DNA of 64,000 bases from Paenibacillus guangzhouensis (GCF_009363075.1 NZ_CP045293.1:4756001-4820000), one strand, 5' to 3'; shown: positions 21,401-28,233, numbered from the stretch's first letter. Numbers and translations are program-made. Notes: generated by a model not told the origin, from the letters alone.

Positions 21401-22244
21401 CAAGCTGTCGATACGTAAGCGTCTCTTCCCCGCATGCCACAGCTGTATGCTCCGGCGTCCGGCTCACCTGCGCCTCGAATAACTGATGGATCGTGGCGTC
21501 TGCATGAAAGTCTTGTCCCTTACGGTTAAAGGCCTCCAGCATATATTCCTTCTCGTCCGTGTCCATCATTTCAATGGATTCAACCGCAGCCTGCGGTTCT
21601 CTGCACCAAGCCGACAAAATATTCTCTAAATGACGGAGCAACCGCTCGACCGTCGCTTGGCCAAATGCGCATTCCCGGTAGAGTGCCTCCACTTCAAGCG
21701 ATCCGGCTTCGACAGTAAAGCGAAGCGAGATGTCGCTTCCCTGGAGCAAAGCATGACGCGAACGTTCCGTTGACTTCCCGAAACCTACGACCGAGTTGGA
21801 AGGCACGACATCTCCCGTCTCTTCCAACATTTCCTGCAGTTGCCCAAACGACATGGCAAACGGCCGTTCTTGATTCATGACGGCTTGGGTCTGCTTCACC
21901 AGCGCATCCAAGGATTGCGAAGCAACGATATTCATATGAACGACAATCAACTTGTCCTCATTAGGTAAAAATGCAGCGTATGTAATCTCTTCCGTTCGCA
22001 AATAGCGATGAAGGAGCACAGACCAAAACGTGTACAATACTTCGGATACCTCTACGCCCGCCAAATCGCAAGCTTGATGAATGGAGCTTAATGACTGTTT
22101 CCGGAATACGCGTCTACGGGTAGACACCTTCTCGCGATCTATCGATTTCGATTCCGGAACAAGAAATGTTTTATTATCCACACCCTTCCATTTGTTATGC
22201 CAGTATTCTCTTACGCTGTCCCTATTGGCTAGAATCAAAGACAT
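15420..22244 (-). CDS. two-module NRPS with terminal reductase domain (predicted Leu-Pro aldehyde synthetase)
   Basis: A 2274-residue assembly line; the ATG at 22244 follows AAGGAG. Domain order: a half condensation-like domain without HHxxxDG (1-235), A1 (240-735), T1 (Ser774 in IGGHSL), C (about 830-1255, HHIAVDG at 956-962), A2 (1265-1775), T2 (Ser1818 in LGGHSL) and a thioester reductase (1890-2274; TGATGYLG and YAKTK). Pocket residues of A1 read D-A-W-F-V-G-C-V-V-K, close to known Leu codes. Those of A2 read D-V-Q-F-I-A-H-V-A-K, close to known Pro codes. There is no epimerase or thioesterase. The reductase should release an aminoacyl-prolinal that condenses with its own amine. Expression is gated by a c-di-GMP-I riboswitch. 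Substrate calls are manual alignments to GrsA numbering. Confidence 0.9.
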   Translation of the reverse strand: MSLILANRDSVREYWHNKWKGVDNKTFLVPESKSIDREKVSTRRRVFRKQSLSSIHQACDLAGVEVSEVLYTFWSVLLHRYLRTEEITYAAFLPNEDKLIVVHMNIVASQSLDALVKQTQAVMNQERPFAMSFGQLQEMLEETGDVVPSNSVVGFGKSTERSRHALLQGSDISLRFTVEAGSLEVEALYRECAFGQATVERLLRHLENILSAWCREPQAAVESIEMMDTDEKEYMLEAFNRKGQDFHADATIHQLFEAQVSRTPEHTAVACGEETLTYRQLDEQSNRLARLLLGKGVQRGDIVGIMSGPSKQMIVSILGILKAGAAYLPIDPNYPAERTRFMLEDSRTQLLLMTPDIHSEIAFDGETLVVSDALLAGERMEPVPVTSSPTDLAYIIYTSGSTGTPKGVMVEHQPLVNLACWHQHHFRVTEHDRATKFAGFGFDASVWEIFPYLITGASLHIVPEDIRLDAEALNAYFHQQGITIGFLPTQLCEQFMELENTSLRVLVTGGDKLKTYRPTRYELHNCYGPTENAVVTTSHQVTEWTDNISIGQPIDNTEVLILDAAGKLQPISIAGELCISGTGLARGYLNRPELTEEKFVPHPFRDGERMYRTGDLARWLPNGTIEFMGRIDHQVKIRGFRIEIGEIEQQLLQHESVKDCIVIAREDQNGASYLCAYVVASSVCTPRDLADFLAVRLPEYMIPPRFVTLDSLPVNANGKVDRRALPEPERVHVQAESAVFENETEKQLAEIWHGVLGIPNIGADERFFEIGGHSLQAASLRGQIERRFGVRLLMADVFQYTTIREQARKIAEQAVGHAARSTIEPVPVSSHYPVYPAQRRMYLIEQMEGVGTAYNTPMLLRIEGKVDVARLEQTFQKLIHRHDMLRTSFQWVGEEIVQTIQEQVPFRLSMLTANEHEVAGMMRAFVKPFQLSEAPLMRAALITCADDLHYVMLDFHHIAVDGVSLHLFFEDWSKLYSGEELPPLAVQFKDFAVWYGQQDNTPLRHSLKDYWSSALTGEIPILQLPTDRKRPDVQSFNGNTLSVQLGAALTEKLKKLAAESDTTLYMILLAAYNVLLFRYSGQEDIIVGAPFACRTESEMQQMIGMFVNTLPLRSYPDKQKSFAAFLQEVKACVVGAIEHQEYELELMLRDLNNPRVPGRNPLFDTLFVMQNTGRTIPSMAGAEVTAAPYVDPIAKYDLMVDVTELDTTVHVDFQYRTDLFQHETVERWSRHYARILEAAVAASDIKLTEIAFMDEKEIHDQIDVLNDTAAPYRREATIQQLFEEQVLRTPDHPALVFCSERLTYAELNEKANRLAGTLIAKGVQADEVIGLMADRSLEMIIGLLGILKAGGAYVPIDPEYPQDRVNYMLESSGAKLLLTQTHLAGKTTFEGEELYLDQTTAYSEVTGNPPSRSRAENLLYVIYTSGTTGKPKGVMIEHRNMVNLIHYEYTETNVDYSGKVLQFTTLSFDVCSQEIWSTLLAGGTLCLVTNDTRRDVGRLLQVIEDEGINILFMPVSFLKFILNEKEYADRFPTSVRHIITAGEQLIVPEKFREHLRHYQVYLHNHYGPSETHVATAHTIDPNGDIPELPPIGRPITNTRIYLLNDQLHVQPPGVPGELYIAGDCVGRGYYGQEQMTADRYLPDPYAGEGRMYKTGDLARWNEDGTLEFLGRLDHQVKIRGFRIELGEIENTLLNHVAVKETLVLAKEDGSGGRYLCAYVAVEAEQTVTELRNHLAKSLPDYMIPSYFVQLPALPLTPNGKIDRRALPEPEVGNISVGSSEYVAPRTDAERKIAEVWQDLLGIAKIGIHDNFFELGGHSLKAAVMVARLQQQFEIAINDVFEHQTIAELSTKVRETSSNHLMEKLAELKKVHLSPSEVRFDDQEALYHQKNEQYGQLDLTKKIVYRHVLLTGATGYLGVHLLRDMLVHTDWTVHVIVRGDTDEQAADRLHSKLAFYFRDQINETMRSRICVHKGDLTQERLGLTEAKYTELSEIVDGIVHSAATVKHYGNYSDFEQQNVVATERVLAFAQLNRIKPMHHISTLGVASGVIPDQSAAYFTEYDLDLGQQYENYYAKTKHEAERKVIKARETGVPSSIYRIGNVVFQSDTGRFQENIEENAFYTMMRSFIRLGMVPEMEPDTDFSYVDAVSRAVVLLMQPEAIQNEVFHLFNPHRESMSHLLADGRLEWDVKSGTFEQFIDYMIAKYEADDCREEIEKIILHYGWLEQHHDATMFEITVKKSVLVLRMLGFEWEKMDDERVHAMIGYCKEVGFLSQK

Positions 22245-22282
22245 TCTTCCACTCCTTCGGTCCGTCGAACCCAATTGAGCAC

Positions 22283-22315
22283 AAAAAAACAACTCTACCG
22301 AAATCAGGCAAGTTG
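22283..22315 (-). terminator. expression-platform terminator of the NRPS leader
   Basis: On the minus strand CAACT and AGTTG arms enclose a loop holding a short CC/GG extension, followed by seven T. It lies between the riboswitch and the NRPS start, so ligand binding can decide whether the message continues. Confidence 0.65.
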
Positions 22316-22340
22316 CTTGGCGAAATCACAAGTATACGTT

Positions 22341-22427
22341 CGGCAACTGGCTGGCTGATCAACGATGAACCGTTCATGTAGGCCCCTATAGCTTTGCGTC
22401 TCCGACTTTCGCCGGATTTGCCTGTTA
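22341..22427 (-). promoter_or_regulatory. cyclic di-GMP-I riboswitch (GEMM-I) controlling the NRPS gene
   Basis: The minus-strand leader contains the GEMM-I core: AGGCAAATCC, a stem capped by a GAAA tetraloop, GGAGACGCAAAGC (core on 22391-22403), then GGGGCCTA and a second stem, ending in CAGTTGCCG. The GACGCAAAGC block and the GAAA tetraloop match the Vibrio Vc2 aptamer. It lies between a promoter at 22477-22504 and the terminator at 22283-22315. The class binds c-di-GMP; whether it turns this gene on or off is not settled by reading. Confidence 0.85.
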
Positions 22428-22476
22428 TTTATTTGTGCTCAATAGGTTGCTGAGATTAGTACAATTTACCTATTCT

Positions 22477-22504
22477 ATTTTACTATGTTATTTTCATTTT
22501 TCAA
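22477..22504 (-). promoter_or_regulatory. promoter of the NRPS leader
   Basis: TTGAAA (22499-22504) and TAAAAT (22477-22482) on the minus strand are 16 bases apart, placing the start of transcription about 40 bases before the aptamer. Confidence 0.5.
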
Positions 22505-22580
22505 CTTATTTCACTTTTTTTCAACGCATTTACAAGAAAGATAGATTCACAATTCGCAAGAAATACACATAGCGCAAACC

Positions 22581-23285
22581 TTACCCTTTCTGGAAATGCA
22601 GCTTCCTCTTCCGCATCACGATCAAGAACAGAACGCTGGATACCGCGCCGTACAAGACCACTGCGATTAGAGCCGTCCATTTATTGCCGTCATTGGATAG
22701 CACAGAGATTGCTCGGTGGAGAGGCGGCAGTAGAAGCACCAATCGATCGAGTCCATCGGGCAGCTCCTCTGCAACGGACTTGGCGGCGAACGACACTGCG
22801 ATTACGCATCCTAGAAGCAGAAAGGACAATAACCGAGACTGGAACAGCTTGCGGGTGAACCAACAAGATAAAGCAATGCCCATCCATGCCAGCGCGATGT
22901 GAAAAACAAGAGAAACGAGCAGTTCCTCGCCTGTCGGATTCCGGTCGAATTTGTGCAGCAGCGCTGGATATATCACAGCAAACAGCGCAAAAGGAACGGT
23001 GAACAGCCAGTTATAGATCAATTTCGCACGATATAATCGAATAATGCCGCCCGCATGCAGCACCGTCACCATCTCCTGATTCGGCGATTCGACATCTATG
23101 AACAGATATCCCATCCAAGCTGCGACCGCGAATAGAAGAGCCGAGGTGAACGCATAGCTCTCCATGACCGGATTCGGAACGACGGTATACAAGAAAATGA
23201 GGAATAGGAGGTAAGCCATCGATGGAGCTACATACCGATAAGATCGCATCGTGCACGTATGCAAATATTTGATCAAGGCGTACAT
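22581..23285 (-). CDS. ABC-2 type membrane subunit
   Basis: A 234-residue protein with about six hydrophobic segments (for example 24-39, 48-61, 90-108, 126-141, 153-166, 205-222) and a basic C-terminal RKRKLHFQKG. No family motif is strong enough for a substrate. Its start lies inside the end of the ATPase gene (13-base overlap, GGAGG site), so it is the membrane partner of that ATPase. Probably an exporter; it lies just upstream of the NRPS unit on the same strand and might export its product, but that is conjecture. Confidence 0.75.
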   Translation of the reverse strand: MYALIKYLHTCTMRSYRYVAPSMAYLLFLIFLYTVVPNPVMESYAFTSALLFAVAAWMGYLFIDVESPNQEMVTVLHAGGIIRLYRAKLIYNWLFTVPFALFAVIYPALLHKFDRNPTGEELLVSLVFHIALAWMGIALSCWFTRKLFQSRLLSFLLLGCVIAVSFAAKSVAEELPDGLDRLVLLLPPLHRAISVLSNDGNKWTALIAVVLYGAVSSVLFLIVMRKRKLHFQKG

Positions 23286-24130
23286 GCGTGGTCCTCCTTT
23301 CGCTTCAGAGATCGAATAATGCCGCCGTTCTGCAACAGCTGCATTAGAAAGCCGCGATGCACCGATTCTGCCAGTTTATATTGATACCCACCGTCCCGCG
23401 TCATCCAATCTACACCGGCAAATTGGTTCATCAAAGCGTGATGCGCCGAAGCACGAAGCTCGCAATCCAGCTCATAATACGCCTCTTGAATCAATGGTTC
23501 TCCCTTATCCTCTTGCACAAGCCTGCCTTGGCGAATCCAGTAGGTATGTCCCCCTAGCTGTCTGCCTAGATAAGGTTCATGTACGGCCGCGACGATTGCG
23601 GTTCCTTGGTCCGCCAAATGCTTCAAAGCCATCACCAAATGATTCATTGATTCCACGTCAAGTCCCGAAAGAGGCTCGTCCAATACGAGGAGGTCCGGCA
23701 TGCGAAGCATGGCTTGCATAAGATTCACCTTCTGCAGCATCCCTTTCGAAAAATAGACCATCGGCGTCGCCAGCTCCTCTAAACCAAACCGTTCATGCAG
23801 CTCGCGAACACGAGCTTTCAGCTTCGCTGCGGGTAATCCCGCAATTTGCCCCATATGGAACAAATATTCGTTCGATGTCATTTTCAGTTTAGGGAGATGG
23901 TCGGGCATATATCCAATCACCAGCTGCGAATCGCGAACTGTCCGTACACCGGAAGTCGGGGCAACCAATCCTGCGATGATATTGAGCAACGTACTTTTAC
24001 CGGACCCGTTATTGCCGCGAAGGATGATCGTCTCGCCACGGTCTATCTTCAATTGCACCGCAGACAAGACGGCATGCTTGCCGTAATACTTGCATAGATC
24101 CTGCAAGACAAGCAAAGAAGCTGCGTCCAT
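23273..24130 (-). CDS. ABC transporter ATP-binding protein
   Basis: A 285-residue ATPase: Walker A GNNGSGKST near residue 38-46, a signature-type FSKGMLQKV, Walker B LLVLDEPLSGLD, and a switch His in AVHEP. The C-terminal 80 residues are an extra domain typical of CcmA/YtrB-like exporters. It is the first gene of a two-gene operon with the membrane subunit. A palindrome overlaps its -10 region (24155-24171), suggesting a dedicated repressor, such as a GntR-family one, encoded elsewhere. Confidence 0.88.
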   Translation of the reverse strand: MDAASLLVLQDLCKYYGKHAVLSAVQLKIDRGETIILRGNNGSGKSTLLNIIAGLVAPTSGVRTVRDSQLVIGYMPDHLPKLKMTSNEYLFHMGQIAGLPAAKLKARVRELHERFGLEELATPMVYFSKGMLQKVNLMQAMLRMPDLLVLDEPLSGLDVESMNHLVMALKHLADQGTAIVAAVHEPYLGRQLGGHTYWIRQGRLVQEDKGEPLIQEAYYELDCELRASAHHALMNQFAGVDWMTRDGGYQYKLAESVHRGFLMQLLQNGGIIRSLKRKEDHACTP

Positions 24131-24154
24131 TGGATCCCCCCCTTCACATTCATA

Positions 24155-24171
24155 TGGTATATATTATACCA
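24155..24171. promoter_or_regulatory. candidate operator overlapping the -10 of the ABC exporter operon
   Basis: TGGTATA-TAT-TATACCA is a perfect 7-bp inverted repeat. A TATAAT (-10) on the minus strand at 24163-24168 lies inside it, about 35 bases before the ATPase start. Confidence 0.55.
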
Positions 24172-24201
24172 CATGGAATTTACATCCTCTTTATGAAGCG
24201 C

Positions 24202-24230
24202 AAAAGGCACCATACAGGTGCCTTTTTTTT
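24202..24230. terminator. intrinsic terminator after the first YdcZ gene
   Basis: AAAAGGCACC and GGTGCCTTTT arms around a six-base loop, with A and T runs on both sides. Confidence 0.8.
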
Positions 24231-24234
24231 GGTA

Positions 24235-24714
24235 TTAACCCGAATGTACGAACTTCTGCTGCTTATGCTGCTTCTCCCGCCGACCGTCGAGCTTGAAGAC
24301 CAGAATACCTGCGACGATGACCAACACCCCGACCAGCTGATTGATTGTAAAGGGAACCTTGTCTAGACCGAACCAGCCTTGCGAATCGCATAGCAGCGCG
24401 AAACCAAGCTGGGACGTCATCGCGAGCGAGACTGCATATGTCGGACCTAGACGTTTGATCCCCTGCATCAGACAGGTCACGACACCTACGCCGATCACGC
24501 CGCTGAACCAATACCATGACTCCATATACCGAAGATGGAACAACTCCCCGCCTTCGAATAGAAGCCCGATCAGGACAGAGGCAAGACACCCTAATCCTAA
24601 CACCAGTGTCGTCGTAATCCACGTCCCCGCCTGTTCATTAACTTTATTGTTGAAAATGTTCTGCAGACCGACGAACGATCCCGCGATCCATGCCAGCAAT
24701 ATTCCCAGCAGCAT
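24235..24714 (-). CDS. YdcZ-family (DMT superfamily) membrane protein A
   Basis: A 159-residue protein with five hydrophobic helices and a His/Lys-rich cytoplasmic tail. YdcZ proteins (PF04657) are half-size relatives of drug/metabolite transporters; their substrates are mostly unknown. The ATG at 24714 is preferred because GGAGG stands nine bases upstream; the TTG three codons earlier touches that site. It is the last gene of an operon YdcZ-Crp-YdcZ, with a 142-residue paralogue at its head, so the two may form a heteromeric pair. Confidence 0.82.
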   Translation of the reverse strand: MLLGILLAWIAGSFVGLQNIFNNKVNEQAGTWITTTLVLGLGCLASVLIGLLFEGGELFHLRYMESWYWFSGVIGVGVVTCLMQGIKRLGPTYAVSLAMTSQLGFALLCDSQGWFGLDKVPFTINQLVGVLVIVAGILVFKLDGRREKQHKQQKFVHSG

Positions 24715-24735
24715 CTCCCTCAACCTCCGCTTCGT

Positions 24736-25440
24736 TTACTCATAGATATTGTGTCCGGCAAGGCGTCTCAAACCTTCTCGATCAAGAATAAAGATAGCCC
24801 CCTTGCTGCGTTCAATCAGACCTTCTGCACAGAACTTCTGGATGACTCGGTTCAAATGCCGATAGCTGGTTCCGATGAGCTTCGCCATATCCTTCAGACT
24901 GGATGAGCTCGATGATGGTTGTTCACGAATCAACGAATGATCCCCAGCCGTGGAGACCGACAATAGGTAGCTTGCGAACCGCACTTCGACCGGATATAGC
25001 AGATTAAAGCTTAGCGCGTTAGACTTCATGTAGAACTTTTGCGTGATAATATCGAGCAGGAAGTGCAGCAGCGGCGCATGATCTCGCCCGTATTTATTCA
25101 GGTAGCGGTGATGAACCCCGATCATATAGACCGGAGATACCGCTTCAACCGTATTAATGATCGATACGCCACGTACATACTCAATATCGCCGATCACTTC
25201 GAGCGGCGTCTTGAACGAGAGGATGAGCACCTTCCCTTCGGCTGACGTCGTATAGATTTTGATCTTACCTTGTACGAGAATATAGAGATGATCGAAGGCG
25301 TCGCCTTGCGAGCAGATGAGCTCTCCCGGGGCGAACCGATAGAGCGACAAATGCGGTATGAGTTGTTCGTTCAAGACATGCTCGATCTGATGCTCCCGCA
25401 GAAAGAACCGCAGCCGCGCTTCATCCTTCATTTCTTTCAT
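24736..25440 (-). CDS. Crp/Fnr-family transcription regulator
   Basis: A 234-residue regulator: N-terminal cyclic-nucleotide-type beta-barrel (RFAPGELICSQGDAFDHLYIL), a dimer helix and a C-terminal helix-turn-helix (SSLKDMAKLIGTSYRHLNRVI). There are no Cys clusters for an iron-sulfur centre. The layout resembles YeiL-type regulators. It lies between two YdcZ transporter genes and probably controls them; a 14-bp palindrome in front of the operon (25993-26006) is the best candidate site. Confidence 0.87.
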   Translation of the reverse strand: MKEMKDEARLRFFLREHQIEHVLNEQLIPHLSLYRFAPGELICSQGDAFDHLYILVQGKIKIYTTSAEGKVLILSFKTPLEVIGDIEYVRGVSIINTVEAVSPVYMIGVHHRYLNKYGRDHAPLLHFLLDIITQKFYMKSNALSFNLLYPVEVRFASYLLSVSTAGDHSLIREQPSSSSSSLKDMAKLIGTSYRHLNRVIQKFCAEGLIERSKGAIFILDREGLRRLAGHNIYE

Positions 25441-25502
25441 GACTAGACTACCCCTCTCCTATCATTACGCTCCATGATAAATCAATTGGCACGATTACCG
25501 AA

Positions 25503-25931
25503 TTACAGCTTTAGTATCACCACGCCGGCTATCATTAGCCCGATCCCGATATACTGAGGAAATCTCATCTTCTGCCGCGCAGCGCCGAACCACCCATTAC
25601 GGTCCATGAGGAACGTAAGAATGAGCTGAGCAATCAACAGAGTAGATACTGTCAACGTAACCCCGATATGATGAATCGAAGTAATATTGCTAAAAATAAC
25701 GATAGCCCCAAACGCCCCGCTAATCAGATAGATCGGCTTCACCTGTGTAAGCCCCTGCCACTTGCCGTCTCGAACGATGAACATGACGAGTAATGCCACA
25801 ACGAATCCTGTGAACTGGGTGATCGCGGCCGTCTGCCACGTGCCGATATCTTGACTGATCCTGGAATTCGCGACGCCTTGCAGCGTAACGAATATCCCTC
25901 CAAAGATGGCGAATAGAATCCCTCTCAGCAT
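25503..25931 (-). CDS. YdcZ-family (DMT superfamily) membrane protein B
   Basis: A 142-residue protein of five helices, homologous to the 159-residue YdcZ two genes downstream (shared GILFAIFGGIFVTLQGVANSR-like opening and LMDRNGWFG turn). GGAGGG lies nine bases before the ATG. First gene of the operon. Paired half-transporters often assemble in opposite orientations. Confidence 0.82.
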   Translation of the reverse strand: MLRGILFAIFGGIFVTLQGVANSRISQDIGTWQTAAITQFTGFVVALLVMFIVRDGKWQGLTQVKPIYLISGAFGAIVIFSNITSIHHIGVTLTVSTLLIAQLILTFLMDRNGWFGAARQKMRFPQYIGIGLMIAGVVILKL

Positions 25932-25992
25932 GCTGGTGTCCCTCCGATCTTGATTTCTCTTTTATTAAAAGATACTTCTGGGAGGGAACGGT

Positions 25993-26006
25993 AGGACATA
26001 TGTCCT
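25993..26006. promoter_or_regulatory. palindromic operator candidate before the YdcZ-Crp-YdcZ operon
   Basis: AGGACATATGTCCT is a perfect 14-bp palindrome 62 bases upstream of the first start codon, at a distance suited to a Crp/Fnr-type activator. Confidence 0.45.
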
Positions 26007-26016
26007 TCATCTGCAC

Positions 26017-26046
26017 AAAAAAAGAACTGACCGTCAAAGCGTCAGT
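26017..26046 (-). terminator. intrinsic terminator after the acetyltransferase gene
   Basis: ACTGAC and GTCAGT arms, extended by partial pairing, followed by seven T on the minus strand. Confidence 0.75.
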
Positions 26047-26058
26047 CAACGTACTTCA

Positions 26059-26559
26059 TCAAACCTGCGATTCGCCAAGCGAAGATTGCAAGCTTTTACG
26101 CATTTTGTAGTTCACGAGCTGAACACCCTTTCGCTCCACGGTCTGAGATTGGACAATCGTATACCCCATCCGCTCGAAGAACGGTTTTGCCGTGATGCTC
26201 GCGTCCGTATCGATTTCGCTCAGCTTCAGACGTATCGCTTCCTCTTCTAGTCTATGGACAAGAGTCGATGCCACGCCCTGCCCTTGCGCATCCTTGTGGA
26301 CGTATAGGCGGTCGAGATGTCCCTCCGGCGTCAGATCAGCGAATCCAACGATACACCCCTGGATCACGGCAACATAGGTGATATGACGGCGCAGCGATTG
26401 ACTCCACGCAGCCATTCTCGTCTCATGGTCATCGGGCGAAGCCCATGCATCAAGCTGTTTGGGTGTATAATCTCTCGCATTGACGGTATGAACCGTGTCA
26501 TAAAATAGATTTGCGATCGTCTCTAGATCAGAGTCCACATAGGTTCTAAGTTCAATCAT
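26059..26559 (-). CDS. GNAT-family N-acetyltransferase
   Basis: A 166-residue acetyl-CoA-dependent acetyltransferase. The acetyl-CoA loop reads DAQGQGVASTLV, preceded by the LDRLYVHK strand; a C-terminal FFERMGYTIV is typical of the YafP/ElaA-like subset. The ATG at 26559 lies inside the end of the kinase gene (8-base overlap) with GGAG ten bases upstream. Substrate unknown. Last gene of an operon with a hydrolase and a two-component system. Confidence 0.83.
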   Translation of the reverse strand: MIELRTYVDSDLETIANLFYDTVHTVNARDYTPKQLDAWASPDDHETRMAAWSQSLRRHITYVAVIQGCIVGFADLTPEGHLDRLYVHKDAQGQGVASTLVHRLEEEAIRLKLSEIDTDASITAKPFFERMGYTIVQSQTVERKGVQLVNYKMRKSLQSSLGESQV

Positions 26560-27565
26560 CACTCTTCAACTCCATGTTGTGTTGGTATAGACGAAATAAC
26601 GTCCCTTGTTCATTCGATTGCAGCGTATATTCGATCTGGAGCATGCGGGCAACTTCCGCGATGATTTTTAGCCCCAGGCCTTCTCCACGTTGGTTCTCAT
26701 CAAAGCCAATCCCATCGTCGCGGATCTCCACCACGCCATGCGCAATCGTCACCTCAAGACTCGTGGCCTTGGCATGCCGGAGTGCATTCTGCAAGATGTT
26801 ATCGAAGAGCCGCTGTACCCACAACGCATTGCAGCTCCAGACCAATGCTTCATCAACGGGCCGGAAGCGAATCTCCATCTCATGCATGCTATATAGATAT
26901 CCCCATTTCTGTACCATGGTCTCCAGAAGGTCACGAATATTCACGTCTTCGTTCAGAATATAGGAGCTCTCGAAATGATCCGCAGACTGGAGATGGATTT
27001 CCTTGGTCAGATCCGCAATATATTGAATTTGTTGATATAACGATTCGAAGATAGGACTCTGCGTTTCCGTTTGGCATTCCAGATCGAACAGCTGCAAGCG
27101 AACCGCCGTTAATGGCGTATTGATGTCATGCCTTAATTTATGAAGCAATTCCTTCTGCATGTCTTCCTGCTGTTTCAATTCCAATTCACGATAGGTCGTT
27201 CGCTCAATTAACAAGTTCACCGACCGGATGAGCTCTCCCATCTCATCATCGCTGTGCACCTCGATTTTGCTTGGGATCTTATCATGACTGGCCAAATTGC
27301 GGATCGTCCGGTTCAATAGATTGATTTTGTTCAACAACGAGCGGATCGATCTCGAGAATAGAACGGCCAACAGCACCAGGGACAGCACAAATACGACCAA
27401 CATGACCGGATACGCGAACGAAGCATGGAAAGGAATGTGATCATTGTGCGGCTTAAACACCGCATTGTAAATCACGCTCATCAAGACGCCAATCCCGAGC
27501 AGCAGCAAGGGTACACTAATAATCGCGGCGAATAAGAGCAGCTGATATTTCTTTTTTAGTTGCAT
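26552..27565 (-). CDS. sensor histidine kinase
   Basis: A 337-residue membrane kinase: two helices (about 10-34 and 48-70) with a very short outside loop, a HAMP-like linker, the H-box LRHDINTPLTAV, the N-box NALRHAKA and the G-boxes DDGIGF and GEGLGLKI. The small outside loop suggests it senses the membrane or a partner protein. It overlaps the response regulator by ten bases, so they are translated together. Confidence 0.9.
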   Translation of the reverse strand: MQLKKKYQLLLFAAIISVPLLLLGIGVLMSVIYNAVFKPHNDHIPFHASFAYPVMLVVFVLSLVLLAVLFSRSIRSLLNKINLLNRTIRNLASHDKIPSKIEVHSDDEMGELIRSVNLLIERTTYRELELKQQEDMQKELLHKLRHDINTPLTAVRLQLFDLECQTETQSPIFESLYQQIQYIADLTKEIHLQSADHFESSYILNEDVNIRDLLETMVQKWGYLYSMHEMEIRFRPVDEALVWSCNALWVQRLFDNILQNALRHAKATSLEVTIAHGVVEIRDDGIGFDENQRGEGLGLKIIAEVARMLQIEYTLQSNEQGTLFRLYQHNMELKSDD

Positions 27566-28233
27566 TTCTTGTTGTAGGTATTGAGCCGATACCCTTCCCC
27601 GTATAGATTCTGAATCATGATGCCTTCGTTGTCTTTAATCTTGGCTCGTATTTTTTTGATATGCACATTCACGATATTCGGATTTCGGTCCTCCAGCTGC
27701 CATAGGTAATCCAGGAATTGGTCTTTCGTTAAGATCCGATCTCGATTGTCATAGAGGTAGAAGAAGATTTTCCGTTCAATCGCGGTAAAATCAACCTCGT
27801 GCTGCAAGCTCGTCAGGAAAACTCTACGACGCTCGGCATCAATGTAGACGTGGTTGATTTGTGTGAATGTGCCGTAATGCTGCTCCAGCATCTTCTTCAT
27901 GCGCAGCAGCAGCTCTCGCGGATCATAGGGCTTGACCATATAGTCCTCCCCGATCGTTAACCCTTGCAGCTTGCTCTCCATATCACTTCGCGCCGATAAG
28001 AAAATAATCGGAATCTGCAAGCCGAGTTGTTTGATCCGCTTCGAGAGCTGGTAACCGTCCTCCCCTGGCAGCATCACGTCCATAATGACCATGTCCATCT
28101 CGCGAATGACCTGAATCACGCCGCTTCCATTCGTTTTCCAACATACGTTGTAGCCCTCGCGCTGCAATATTTTTTGCAGGATATCCCCAATGACCACATC
28201 GTCTTCCACCATTAATATGTTATAACCTCTCAT
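27556..28233 (-). CDS. OmpR-family response regulator
   Basis: A 225-residue regulator. The receiver domain has acidic Glu10-Asp11-Asp12, phosphoacceptor Asp52 in IMDVMLP and the Lys in YMVKPYDP; the C-terminal winged helix ends with the typical EGYRLNTY. It starts five bases after the hydrolase stop. Target genes probably include its own operon. Confidence 0.92.
   Translation of the reverse strand: MRGYNILMVEDDVVIGDILQKILQREGYNVCWKTNGSGVIQVIREMDMVIMDVMLPGEDGYQLSKRIKQLGLQIPIIFLSARSDMESKLQGLTIGEDYMVKPYDPRELLLRMKKMLEQHYGTFTQINHVYIDAERRRVFLTSLQHEVDFTAIERKIFFYLYDNRDRILTKDQFLDYLWQLEDRNPNIVNVHIKKIRAKIKDNEGIMIQNLYGEGYRLNTYNKKCN

Larger units (their letters stand above)
22275..22442. repeat. 11-bp inverted repeat enclosing riboswitch and terminator
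   Basis: TTTGTGCTCAA at 22432-22442 and TTGAGCACAAA at 22275-22285 are perfect complements. In the transcript the first arm lies before the aptamer and the second starts within the terminator's U run, so pairing them would close a long outer stem and hide part of the U tract. Confidence 0.7.
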
